In this document: positions 1 through 5,706 of the stretch, in pieces
Layout of the letters: the number at the start of each line of letters is the position of its first letter
How positions within the stretch are numbered: the first letter of the stretch is position 1
Source: an uncultured Pseudodesulfovibrio sp.
Lineage (GTDB): Bacteria > Desulfobacterota > Desulfovibrionia > Desulfovibrionales > Desulfovibrionaceae
DNA length: 5,895 bases
Direction: 5' to 3'
Assembly (NCBI GenBank): GCA_947259235.1
Contig: CAMYLL010000187.1
Coordinates: 1 to 5,895 of the forward strand
Position numbers and translations under genes: made by a program
The notes under the pieces: model-generated
The model's database searches: none
Told to the model about the DNA's origin: nothing
What the model saw: only the letters and a program-made list of their open reading frames with translations

Positions 1-491
1 AAAGCCTCGATGGCGTCGTCGAAATCGCCGCGTTCGACCATGTCTTTGGCTTCCTGGAGTTCCATTTCCTCGATCTCGGGATAGTTGTCCAGCTGGTTTG
101 CCAGGATGAGGTATCGTTCAAAGGTGTCGAGGGAATAGGGGCGCAGGATGTAGCCGATGCACCCGGCGGCGATGGAGTCCAGGACGTGGTCCTTCCTGTT
201 CTCAAGGGTGACCATGATGATGGGCAGCGGTCTGCCGCTCATGTTTTTTCTGATGATCTGGGCGAACTTGATGCCTGTCATGTCGTCAAGGGACGAATCG
301 CAGAGGATGAGGTCCACCGGATTGTCCGTCAGAAAGTCTATGGCGTCGACGCCACAGGTGAAGACCTTGACGCTTTCGGTGCCGAAGGTCTTGATGGTCA
401 CCATGTCGCGTTTGGCGTGGACCACCACGTTCGTCAGGATGACGACGTCCTTATAAGCTCCGAATGCCTTGCTATTCTTCTTTTGGGCCAT
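1..491 (-). CDS. Atypical receiver-domain protein with TPR-like C-terminus, 3' end outside window
   Basis: The reading frame starts at the ATG at 491-489, eight bases after a strong GGAGG ribosome site, and stays open for 163 codons to the left edge, so the C-terminus is missing. Residues about 15-130 have a response-regulator receiver fold: candidate phospho-acceptor Asp65 in LILCDSSLDDMTG, Thr95 in IIMVT, and a beta5 motif ILRPYS. Two features are abnormal: the usual acidic pair after beta1 is replaced by Thr20-Asn21 (VVILTN), and the invariant Lys before Pro is Arg117. The last visible residues (about 145-163, KDMVERGDFDDAIEA) look like the first helix pair of a TPR. The domain identity is fairly secure; loss of phosphorylation is inferred. 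It lies 47 bases downstream of the HD gene on the same strand with no evident terminator between, so it is probably the third gene of that operon. The target is unknown. Confidence 0.85.
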   Translation of the reverse strand, partial: MAQKKNSKAFGAYKDVVILTNVVVHAKRDMVTIKTFGTESVKVFTCGVDAIDFLTDNPVDLILCDSSLDDMTGIKFAQIIRKNMSGRPLPIIMVTLENRKDHVLDSIAAGCIGYILRPYSLDTFERYLILANQLDNYPEIEEMELQEAKDMVERGDFDDAIEA

Positions 492-538
492 TGAAGTTCC
501 TCCCCATTTCAATTGACTAGCTTCTCGGTCAGGCGAGA

Positions 539-1318
539 TCAAGAGGGGCGGCTGTCTTTATAATGTAACAATGGGTAAATGGTATCCCTGAGCCGCCTGA
601 TTTTGTCGTCGTCGGGCAGCAGGGAGAATAGCTGCTCGGGGTAGTTCCTGGCTTTTGCAAGGCTCAGGGACGTCTGGTAGTGCAGGGAATAAAGCCAGCT
701 GACCAGCAGGAGCTTGAAGTCGTTGACGTAGCGCATGTCATGGTAGTCGCACAAGCCCGCGTTCATGACTGCCTGATAGACGGCTTCCGAATAGTCGTCC
801 GGTTCGTTCACGAGGTTGAGGGTCACGGCCGAGCTTGACGGCGGATCGTTTGAGAAGTGTTCCAGTATGACCCGGAATATGTCGAGTTTGTCGGCGTCGC
901 GAACCACCATGACGGGGGCGACCAATGCGGCCGGGATGGTGGGGCGGATGGCTTTTGCGTTGTGCATGGCCACGGCCAGACGGACGATCTTCCAGTGCCC
1001 GGCGGGCAGGGCGCCCGGGAGCGGAAGGCCGCGCAGCGTCAGCACCCCCAGGCGGGCGTGATTGACGGACTCCCGGTCCCTGAAGGTCTTGTACTTCTTG
1101 AACTGGGGAAATCGTCCAATGTCGTGATAAAGGGCGGCCAGACGGCAGAGGTCGGCCTCGTCCCCCGTCATGCCTTCGCCCGCGATGATCTGTTCGGCGT
1201 TTTCGAGGACCTTGAGCGAGTGCTCCAGCTTGAGCGTGATGAATTGGTCGTCGTCGGAGCCGTCGAGGTGGCTGTTAGCGAACTCTGTCAGCGTCTTGAT
1301 GTGCGAATCAAGCTGCAT
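539..1318 (-). CDS. HD-domain protein, putative metal-dependent phosphohydrolase
   Basis: This 259-residue, apparently soluble protein carries the metal-binding signature of the HD superfamily: His33 (LEHSLKV), the His65-Asp66 doublet in ALYHDIGRF, His87 (NHARLG), His119 (AMHN) and Asp141 or Asp143 (VRDADKLD). Several metal-binding positions of the family therefore look intact, which suggests an active enzyme, perhaps with two metals. HD proteins hydrolyse phosphoesters, often nucleotides or cyclic dinucleotides, but nothing here fixes the substrate. The GYP motif of HD-GYP cyclic-di-GMP phosphodiesterases is not seen. The ATG lies two bases after the stop of the upstream membrane gene (TGATCATG), with AAGG seven bases ahead of it, so translation is probably coupled. 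A fused sensor or output domain is absent; the C-terminal part (about 170-259) is helical and of unknown role. Confidence 0.88.
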   Translation of the reverse strand: MQLDSHIKTLTEFANSHLDGSDDDQFITLKLEHSLKVLENAEQIIAGEGMTGDEADLCRLAALYHDIGRFPQFKKYKTFRDRESVNHARLGVLTLRGLPLPGALPAGHWKIVRLAVAMHNAKAIRPTIPAALVAPVMVVRDADKLDIFRVILEHFSNDPPSSSAVTLNLVNEPDDYSEAVYQAVMNAGLCDYHDMRYVNDFKLLLVSWLYSLHYQTSLSLAKARNYPEQLFSLLPDDDKIRRLRDTIYPLLHYKDSRPS

Positions 1319-1320
1319 GA

Positions 1321-1650
1321 TCAGTCCTTGAGACCCTTCATGCGCACTTCGTATTCGAGTTGCGAGATGTCCCCGTCGGCCAGCATTTTATCAAGGGTGG
1401 CCCGTTCGAGCACGCGCTGTTCTTCGGCCTCGCGGTCCATCTCCTTGTCTCTGAAATAGCCGTTGGGTCCGAAGAGAACGCGCAGGAAAAGAAGGATGAC
1501 ACCCAGGATCAGGGTGACGAAAGCCAGGCGGGCGAGGGACGGCAGGAGCTGTTCCCCGTAGCCCGCGTTGAAGGGCCAGGCGCGCCACATGGGGCTGTCC
1601 ATGAAATCGAAAAAACCTGCCTGAATAAAGGAAAAATCTGGAAATCGCAT
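1321..1650 (-). CDS. Small membrane protein with SHOCT-like C-terminal domain
   Basis: This 109-residue protein has a hydrophobic N-terminal stretch rich in Phe and Trp, one clear transmembrane segment at about residues 39-60 (LARLAFVTLILGVILLFLRV), a charged linker (67-83), and a C-terminal region (about 82-108) with the pattern of a SHOCT short C-terminal domain: leucines around a small loop, DKMLADGDISQLEYE. SHOCT domains are small modules often found at the ends of membrane or nucleic-acid-associated proteins; their function is generally not defined. The ATG is preceded by GGAG seven bases upstream. It is the first gene of the leftward cluster, directly upstream of the HD gene with a two-base gap, so it may anchor or regulate that enzyme at the membrane; this is inference from position only. 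Confidence 0.8.
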   Translation of the reverse strand: MRFPDFSFIQAGFFDFMDSPMWRAWPFNAGYGEQLLPSLARLAFVTLILGVILLFLRVLFGPNGYFRDKEMDREAEEQRVLERATLDKMLADGDISQLEYEVRMKGLKD

Positions 1651-1674
1651 GGGTTCGGCTCCGGGCTTTGGGCG

Positions 1675-1703
1675 TTTTTACCGGTGCTCTAACTACTCGG
1701 CAA
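1675..1703 (-). promoter_or_regulatory. Weak candidate promoter for the leftward SHOCT-HD-receiver operon
   Basis: Reading leftward, TTGCCG (1703-1698) and TAAAAA (1680-1675) are separated by 17 bases; each matches four of six sigma-70 positions. The predicted start would lie about 20 bases before the ATG at 1650, leaving a short leader that still contains the GGAG ribosome site. Placement is sensible but the match is weak and could be chance. Confidence 0.25.
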
Positions 1704-1753
1704 ACGATGTGGTGGCAAGGTTTTTGGCGATTTGGACCGTTGGCAATCCATGC

Positions 1754-1782
1754 TTGTGCTCGTTGGACATAGCGTCTATAAG
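1754..1782 (+). promoter_or_regulatory. Candidate sigma-70-type promoter for the response regulator
   Basis: TTGTGC at 1754-1759 and TATAAG at 1777-1782 are separated by 17 bases. The -10 box matches five of six consensus positions, the -35 box only three. It lies in the gap between divergent operons and would give a leader of about 45 bases ending at the GGAGG ribosome site (1826-1830) before the ATG at 1835. A second, poorer pair (TTTGTG 1788-1793, TAGACT 1811-1816) overlaps downstream. Confidence 0.4.
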
Positions 1783-1834
1783 TTCGCTTTGTGTTTGAGG
1801 GGCGATGGTGTAGACTCTGGATGACGGAGGAACG

Positions 1835-2233
1835 ATGCGTGTTCTGATAGTTGAAGACGAGTTCACCAGCCGGAAGCTTTTATGGGCTCTTTTGGCCGAC
1901 TTTGGCGATTGCGATACCGCACGAGACGGCGTCGAATGTGTCGAGATGTTCCGCCGGGCGATTCATGAGAGAAGTCCCTACGATCTCGTCTGCATGGACA
2001 TAATGATGCCCAATATGGACGGACATCAGGCCCTCAAGGAAATCCGCGCCATAGAGCAGGAGCAGGGAATCAAGCCCGCCGATGAGATCAAGGTGGTCAT
2101 GGTCACCGCTCTCAACGATCCCTAGACTGTGGTCAAGGCGTACTACAAGGGTGGAGCCTCTGCCTACCTCACCAAGCCCATCGAAGTGGATTCCCTCCTT
2201 GCAACGCTGCGCGACCTGGCGCTCATCGATTAG
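1835..2233 (+). pseudogene. CheY-like single-domain response regulator interrupted by an in-frame amber codon
   Basis: The ATG follows a GGAGG site by four bases. The first 96 codons encode a canonical receiver: acidic pair Glu7-Asp8 (IVEDE), phospho-acceptor Asp55 in CMDIMMPNMDG, and Thr91 in VMVTAL. A TAG then stands at codon 97 (2123-2125), but the same frame continues without a shift as TVVKAYYKGGASAYLTKPIEV, supplying the expected alpha4-beta5 segment, the conserved Lys114-Pro115 and the last helix, and ends at TAG 2231-2233. With the amber read as an amino acid the product is 132 residues, normal for a stand-alone receiver. Terminated at TAG it would lose Lys114, beta5 and alpha5 and would probably not fold or signal. 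There is no output domain, so it would act by protein-protein contact. Recent nonsense mutation (AAG to TAG is one base), sequencing error and amber readthrough are all possible. The Tim44-like gene follows after 30 bases in the same frame. Confidence 0.8.
2123..2125 (+). other. In-frame amber (TAG) at codon 97 of the response regulator
   Basis: The sequence reads AAC GAT CCC TAG ACT GTG GTC AAG, with family-like receiver sequence on both sides in one frame. From memory of related Desulfovibrio receivers, the position is often Lys (DPK then a VV-containing helix), which would make this an AAG to TAG change. It is not a catalytic position. Two neighbouring genes here (this one and the Tim44-like gene) also use TAG as their terminal stop, which argues against general reassignment of TAG. 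Confidence 0.9.
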
Positions 2234-2263
2234 CCGGACGCTGCTGAACAGCCAAGACACTCA

Positions 2264-3013
2264 ATGAAAGTACTCAAAATAGTAATGCAATATTCCTTCA
2301 ATCGATTGTTTCGAGCTGTCCGGCTCTGGCCGTGCGGGGTGTGTCTGTTGCTCGCCTCGGCTCCGGCCCTGGCGGCGGCCGAGACGCAGCCCAGCCGCGC
2401 GGGCAGCATCGTCAATATTCTTCTTTTCGGAGTCATCGCCTATTTTCTCGTGCGCGCATTCAGGCGTCGCAGCGGCGACGACAAATCTGGCCCGGATCAG
2501 GCTCCACCCCGGGACGAGACGTCCCAGCGCCCGGTGCGGCCCATGGACCGGCACGAGGCGGCCAAGCAGATGTGGGGCATGCTCAGCTCCAAGGAACCGG
2601 CGGCCGACGATGGCGGACCTCCGGCTGTGGCGCGCGTGGATGGGTTCGACGAGGCTGAATTTCTCGAAGGCGCCAAGATGTTCTTTTCCCGGTTTCAACA
2701 GGTTGGCAACAGTCGCGATCTGGATGAACTGCGCGGGTTCCTCTCGGATGACGTGTATGAGCATGCCCTGGCCAAGACGGCGACGGAGCCGAACATGGTC
2801 CTTACCGAAGTCATGCTTGTGGACGCTCGGCTCATGGAGAGGCGGACGGAAGCCGGCCGTACCTGGGTCACTGTCTTTTATGACGCCCAGTTGAGAAAGG
2901 GAATTTCCGGTGATCGGCCGTATCATGTCCGCGTCGCCTGGGAGTTCTCCAGAGACGACAGCGTGGAGAGCGGTCTCTGGACACTGGAAAAAATCAACAA
3001 GATCGACCAATAG
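2264..3013 (+). CDS. Tim44-like domain protein, exported or membrane-anchored
   Basis: The 249-residue product begins with a signal-peptide-like segment: basic residues (RLFRAVR, about 14-20), a hydrophobic core (21-34) and an Ala-rich cleavage region ending near ALA at 35-37 or the following Ala residues. A second membrane segment lies at about 48-66 (IVNILLFGVIAYFLVRAF), followed by a basic stop-transfer RRR and a polar, Pro-rich linker (about 70-125). From residue 128 (FDEAEFLEGAKMFFSRFQQ) to the end it resembles the Tim44-like domain, an alpha+beta fold named after the mitochondrial import protein; in bacteria such proteins are usually of unknown function and often membrane-linked. The RBS is weak. 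An in-frame ATG at 2285 (Met8) is an equally plausible start that would leave the signal region intact. It lies 30 bases downstream of the interrupted response regulator and 40 bases before the methyltransferase, so it may be part of the same transcript. Confidence 0.82.
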   Translation: MKVLKIVMQYSFNRLFRAVRLWPCGVCLLLASAPALAAAETQPSRAGSIVNILLFGVIAYFLVRAFRRRSGDDKSGPDQAPPRDETSQRPVRPMDRHEAAKQMWGMLSSKEPAADDGGPPAVARVDGFDEAEFLEGAKMFFSRFQQVGNSRDLDELRGFLSDDVYEHALAKTATEPNMVLTEVMLVDARLMERRTEAGRTWVTVFYDAQLRKGISGDRPYHVRVAWEFSRDDSVESGLWTLEKINKIDQ

Positions 3014-3028
3014 CCCCGACAACGGGGC
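3013..3028 (+). other. GC-rich hairpin on the stop codon of the Tim44-like gene
   Basis: GCCCCG ACAA CGGGGC forms a perfect six-pair stem with a four-base loop; its first base is the G of the TAG stop at 3011-3013. No T-run follows (CACGAGTCTGC), so it is not a standard intrinsic terminator. It could stabilise or mark a processing site between this message and the methyltransferase, whose GTG lies 26 bases beyond it. Confidence 0.5.
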
Positions 3029-3053
3029 ACGAGTCTGCAAGGATGGTTTCGCT

Positions 3054-3773
3054 GTGAAGGATTACGATCTCGATCAGCCTATGGACCGGCTCATTGATCT
3101 CGCCGTCAGAAAGTTCGGCGAGGTGGAGTTTCAGAAGGTGTCCGTGGGCGATTTTACCCTGGATGTGTTGCAGGTCAAGGACATGCAGCGGTACATCGAC
3201 CAATTGGTGAACAAGACGCGGTCCGGTAAAACCGTGACCCTCCCCCTGTGGGCCAAGATTTGGCCTTCCTGCATTATTCTGGGCTACATGCTGACCCGTT
3301 TTCCATTCGCCGAGGGGAGCAGAATCCTCGAAGTCGGCGCGGGTGGTGCGCTCAATGGCATGGTGCTGGCCCGGCGCGGGCTCCCCGTGATCATCACCGA
3401 CATCGATCCCGACGCACTGCTTTTCAGCCGTATCAACGTCCTCAAGAATGGCCTTGAGGAGTTTGCCACGGTGCGCCGCATGGACTTCACCAAGGACAGG
3501 GACGAGAACCGCTTCGACTGCATCGTGGGCTGCGAGGTCCTTTACGCCGAGGCTGCCTATGAGCCAATGGTCCGTTTCCTTGACGAGCAGCTGGCCGAGG
3601 ACGCCGGCGCAGAGGCCTTCCTCGCTTTGGATGCCAAAAGGCAGGCACGCAAATTCTTCACTCTGGCTTCCGAGAAGTTCTCCATGGCCAAGACGTCGTC
3701 CAAGTACAATGACCAGGGGTCGGGGGAGGAGCGCATGGTCAACCTGTTCAGGCTCAAGAGGAAAATGGCGTGA
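3054..3773 (+). CDS. Class I SAM-dependent methyltransferase, protein-lysine methyltransferase-like
   Basis: The chosen start is GTG 3054, ten bases after AAGGA (3039-3043), giving 239 residues. The frame extends further upstream, but only across the Tim44-like gene. An ATG at 3081 is the alternative. Visible elements: a WAKIWPS segment at 66-72, which precedes motif I in the METTL21/METTL20-type (methyltransferase family 16) enzymes; the SAM-binding loop LEVGAGGALNG at 92-102; an acidic strand-2 end, VIITDIDPD at 112-120, where Asp116 would hold the SAM ribose; and a motif IV-like GCEVLY at 159-164. This family mostly methylates lysine side chains of proteins, but the residues seen do not prove the substrate, and small molecules remain possible. 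Its TGA overlaps the ATG of the YcaO gene by one base, so the two are almost certainly co-translated and may act on the same target. Confidence 0.85.
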   Translation: MKDYDLDQPMDRLIDLAVRKFGEVEFQKVSVGDFTLDVLQVKDMQRYIDQLVNKTRSGKTVTLPLWAKIWPSCIILGYMLTRFPFAEGSRILEVGAGGALNGMVLARRGLPVIITDIDPDALLFSRINVLKNGLEEFATVRRMDFTKDRDENRFDCIVGCEVLYAEAAYEPMVRFLDEQLAEDAGAEAFLALDAKRQARKFFTLASEKFSMAKTSSKYNDQGSGEERMVNLFRLKRKMA

Positions 3774-5497
3774 TGGAACTCAAGGACTGCCCCAAGGCAT
3801 ACACCTCGGACCAGGACAAGGCGTGCAGCCCTGTCGAGACCGTCAGAAGGGTGAAGGCTCGCCTTGCCGAGTCCTGCTGCGGCGTGCTCGCCGAGACCGA
3901 CCGGGTGGACACCGGCCGTCTGGGCATCCCGGTTTTTGTCGGGGTCTGCGGCCCGGAGGCCAGGAAGATCATGCCCACGCGCAAGCAGATGGGCAAAGGC
4001 GCTTCGCCCGAGCAGGCCGAGGCCTCGGCTCTCATGGAGTTGGTCGAGCGGTATTCCTATTTCAGCTTTTGGGCGGACGAGACGAACTTTACCCGACTGA
4101 CATGGTCGGAGGCCGTGGCCAAGTGGCCCGGCGAGGTCATGGATATCCGGCTGATCGCGGCCTCGGTGGATGAGGATATATCCGATGCCGAAGCCGTTCG
4201 ACTCATGGATCTCAATCGCTGGCGCTTTCATTCCGCTCTTGACGTTGCCTCCGGCCGCCGTGAGTATGTTCCTCTGGACTGGTTTAAGAAACTCAATGAG
4301 TTTAATGGGTCGTCTGCCGGGAATACCTTTGAGGAATCCATCTCCCAGGGGGCTTGCGAGTTGGTGGAACGCCACGTGTGTGCTCTTATCGATCGTGGCA
4401 GGCCATGCTTGCCGACCATTGACCCCACGTCTTCAGACGACCCGATCCTCGCCCGCCTCGTGGAGTGTTTCAGCAAGAATGGCGTCACCTTGATCCTCAA
4501 GGATTTCAGCATGGACTATCCGGTCCCGACTGTCGGTGCCGTTGCCTGGGATGCGAAGACCTTTCCCGCCTTGAGCGAGATTGTGTTCACCGCAGGCACG
4601 GCGGCCTCGCCGGTCAAGGCGGCCATCCGCGCCATCACCGAGGTGGCTCAGTTGGCAGGGGATTTCGAAACGAGCCGTGTCTACGAGGCGTCGGGGCTTC
4701 CCAAATTTACCGAGATCGAGCAGGTTCGCTGGCTAGAGTCGGGTCCGGTCGTCTCTCTTGACGCCATGCCCAGCGTGGAGGACGAGAACATTTATCGTGA
4801 ATTGATGACCATGGCTCGCGGTCTCAGGGACAAGGGGACGCCGCTTTATTCTGTCGATACGTCCCACCCGGACCTCAGGGTGACGACCAACTACAACTTC
4901 GTTCCCGGGTTCGATTTCCGCGAGCGGACGCCCAACCGCAGCATCGGATTGTTCGTCGGCCGCATCCTGGCGGAGGACTCTGATTTCGACGACGCCCTTG
5001 AAGGGCTTGAAACGATTGAGGAGATTTATCCTGACGGCTATTTCCTCCCGTTCTTCAGGGGGCTTCTCGCTTTGCGCATGGGCGATGCGGGGTACGCGGC
5101 GGACCAGTTCGCCCAGGCGGGTCCTTTGCAGCCAGCCGACGAGGAACGCGCCCTGAGCTCGTTTTATGAAGCCTACGCCTTGTCGCAGCAGGAGCGTTGG
5201 GAGGAGGCTGTTTTCCCCCTGGATATCGCTCTCTCGCTGGACGGTGAATGCAAGGAATACTTCAATCTACGCGGGGTGGCCCACTTCAAGGGGGGGCGGT
5301 ACGAGAGCGCTGCCAAGGATTTCGAGGCCTCGTTGTCTATCGACAGCGGATCTCCGCATGATCTAGCCAATCTGGGCCTGTGCCACAAATTCATGGGTAA
5401 CGTCGACGAAGCGCTTGACTATCTCGGGGCTGCGCTTAAGATGGACCCAGAACTGGATTACGCGCGCTCTCATTACAATGAACTCAAACAATCCTGA
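3773..5497 (+). CDS. YcaO-domain ATP-dependent amide-activating protein with C-terminal TPR region
   Basis: The product has 574 residues from ATG 3773, which overlaps the methyltransferase TGA (TGATG); GTG 3770 would add one residue. AAGAGGA at 3756-3762 serves as ribosome site. The YcaO domain (about 20-400) has the expected ATP and metal-binding patterns: GKGASPEQAEAS then Ser85, Glu89, Glu92, Arg93; Asn184, Glu188, Glu196, Glu199, Arg200; and Arg286, Glu290, Gln293. All appear intact, so it is probably active. YcaO enzymes phosphorylate a backbone amide, leading to azolines, amidines or thioamides. Residues about 405-574 form TPR-like repeats (about 421-455, 456-493, 494-527, 530-562) instead of the Pro-rich tail of azoline-forming YcaOs. 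This architecture and length resemble Escherichia coli YcaO, which has been linked to RimO methylthiolation of ribosomal protein S12. No partner E1-like, TfuA or precursor-peptide gene is visible. The substrate is unknown; a protein target held by the TPRs is inferred. Confidence 0.9.
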   Translation: MELKDCPKAYTSDQDKACSPVETVRRVKARLAESCCGVLAETDRVDTGRLGIPVFVGVCGPEARKIMPTRKQMGKGASPEQAEASALMELVERYSYFSFWADETNFTRLTWSEAVAKWPGEVMDIRLIAASVDEDISDAEAVRLMDLNRWRFHSALDVASGRREYVPLDWFKKLNEFNGSSAGNTFEESISQGACELVERHVCALIDRGRPCLPTIDPTSSDDPILARLVECFSKNGVTLILKDFSMDYPVPTVGAVAWDAKTFPALSEIVFTAGTAASPVKAAIRAITEVAQLAGDFETSRVYEASGLPKFTEIEQVRWLESGPVVSLDAMPSVEDENIYRELMTMARGLRDKGTPLYSVDTSHPDLRVTTNYNFVPGFDFRERTPNRSIGLFVGRILAEDSDFDDALEGLETIEEIYPDGYFLPFFRGLLALRMGDAGYAADQFAQAGPLQPADEERALSSFYEAYALSQQERWEEAVFPLDIALSLDGECKEYFNLRGVAHFKGGRYESAAKDFEASLSIDSGSPHDLANLGLCHKFMGNVDEALDYLGAALKMDPELDYARSHYNELKQS

Positions 5498-5553
5498 CAG
5501 GTTGCATTTCCAACTGGTTCGGGGTGAGAGTTCAAGAGAAATTCGTTGAGTGC

Positions 5554-5583
5554 TTGACAAGGAGTGGCGTGTAGACGTAATGT
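5554..5583 (+). promoter_or_regulatory. dsrC: Candidate sigma-70-type promoter for dsrC
   Basis: A perfect -35 box TTGACA (5554-5559) is followed after 18 bases by TAATGT (5578-5583, three of six). Initiation near 5590 would give a leader of about 117 bases before the dsrC ATG. It lies 56 bases beyond the YcaO stop, so dsrC probably has its own transcription despite being co-directional with YcaO. A separate TATAGT at 5646-5651 matches the -10 consensus well but lacks a -35 and could be a second, activator-dependent start. Confidence 0.5.
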
Positions 5584-5604
5584 CCCGTCACGGTTTTATT
5601 GAGA

Positions 5605-5648
5605 GTTTAGAACGGTATCAAACAGCGGATCGCTGTTTAAACGGATAT
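5605..5648 (+). repeat. Imperfect direct repeat flanking an inverted repeat in the dsrC leader
   Basis: GTTTAGAACGGTAT (5605-5618) recurs as GTTTAAACGGATAT (5635-5648), 30 bases later, with one single-base gap in each copy. Between and overlapping them is AAACAGCG GAT CGCTGTTT (5620-5638), a perfect eight-pair dyad with a three-base centre. The spacing of about three helical turns suits a protein-binding site; the dyad could also fold in RNA. No T-run follows, so it is not a simple terminator. Confidence 0.55.
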
Positions 5649-5695
5649 AGTTGCTCCGGGAAGTCTCAGAGCTACAGCATGACAAACATCCCACT

Positions 5696-5701
5696 AGGAG
5701 G
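5696..5701 (+). promoter_or_regulatory. Strong ribosome binding site of dsrC
   Basis: AGGAGG ends five bases before the ATG at 5707. This near-perfect match to the 16S rRNA tail is the strongest in the plus-strand genes here and fits an abundant protein such as DsrC. Confidence 0.85.
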
Positions 5702-5706
5702 ATACA

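Noticed and set aside
492..538. Possible terminator between the HD gene and the receiver-TPR gene
   Set aside because: No convincing stem-loop or T-run is visible on the minus strand, so readthrough within an operon is preferred.
1713..1728. Possible sigma-54 promoter (TGGCAAGGTTTTTGGC)
   Set aside because: The -24 TGGCA is present, but at the required spacing the -12 dinucleotide is GG, not GC; the GC is one base too far.
2261..3040. Long minus-strand open frame opposite the Tim44-like gene
   Set aside because: It is antisense to a gene with clear signal peptide, membrane segment and Tim44-like domain; it has no recognisable motif and no ribosome site, as expected for a GC-rich shadow frame.
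3557..4375. Long minus-strand open frame opposite the methyltransferase-YcaO junction
   Set aside because: Both plus-strand genes have intact family motifs and coupled start/stop signals; the antisense frame shows no domain pattern.
5499..5516. Possible terminator after the YcaO gene
   Set aside because: Only a short imperfect pairing (GGTTG with CAACT) is seen, with no T-run after it.
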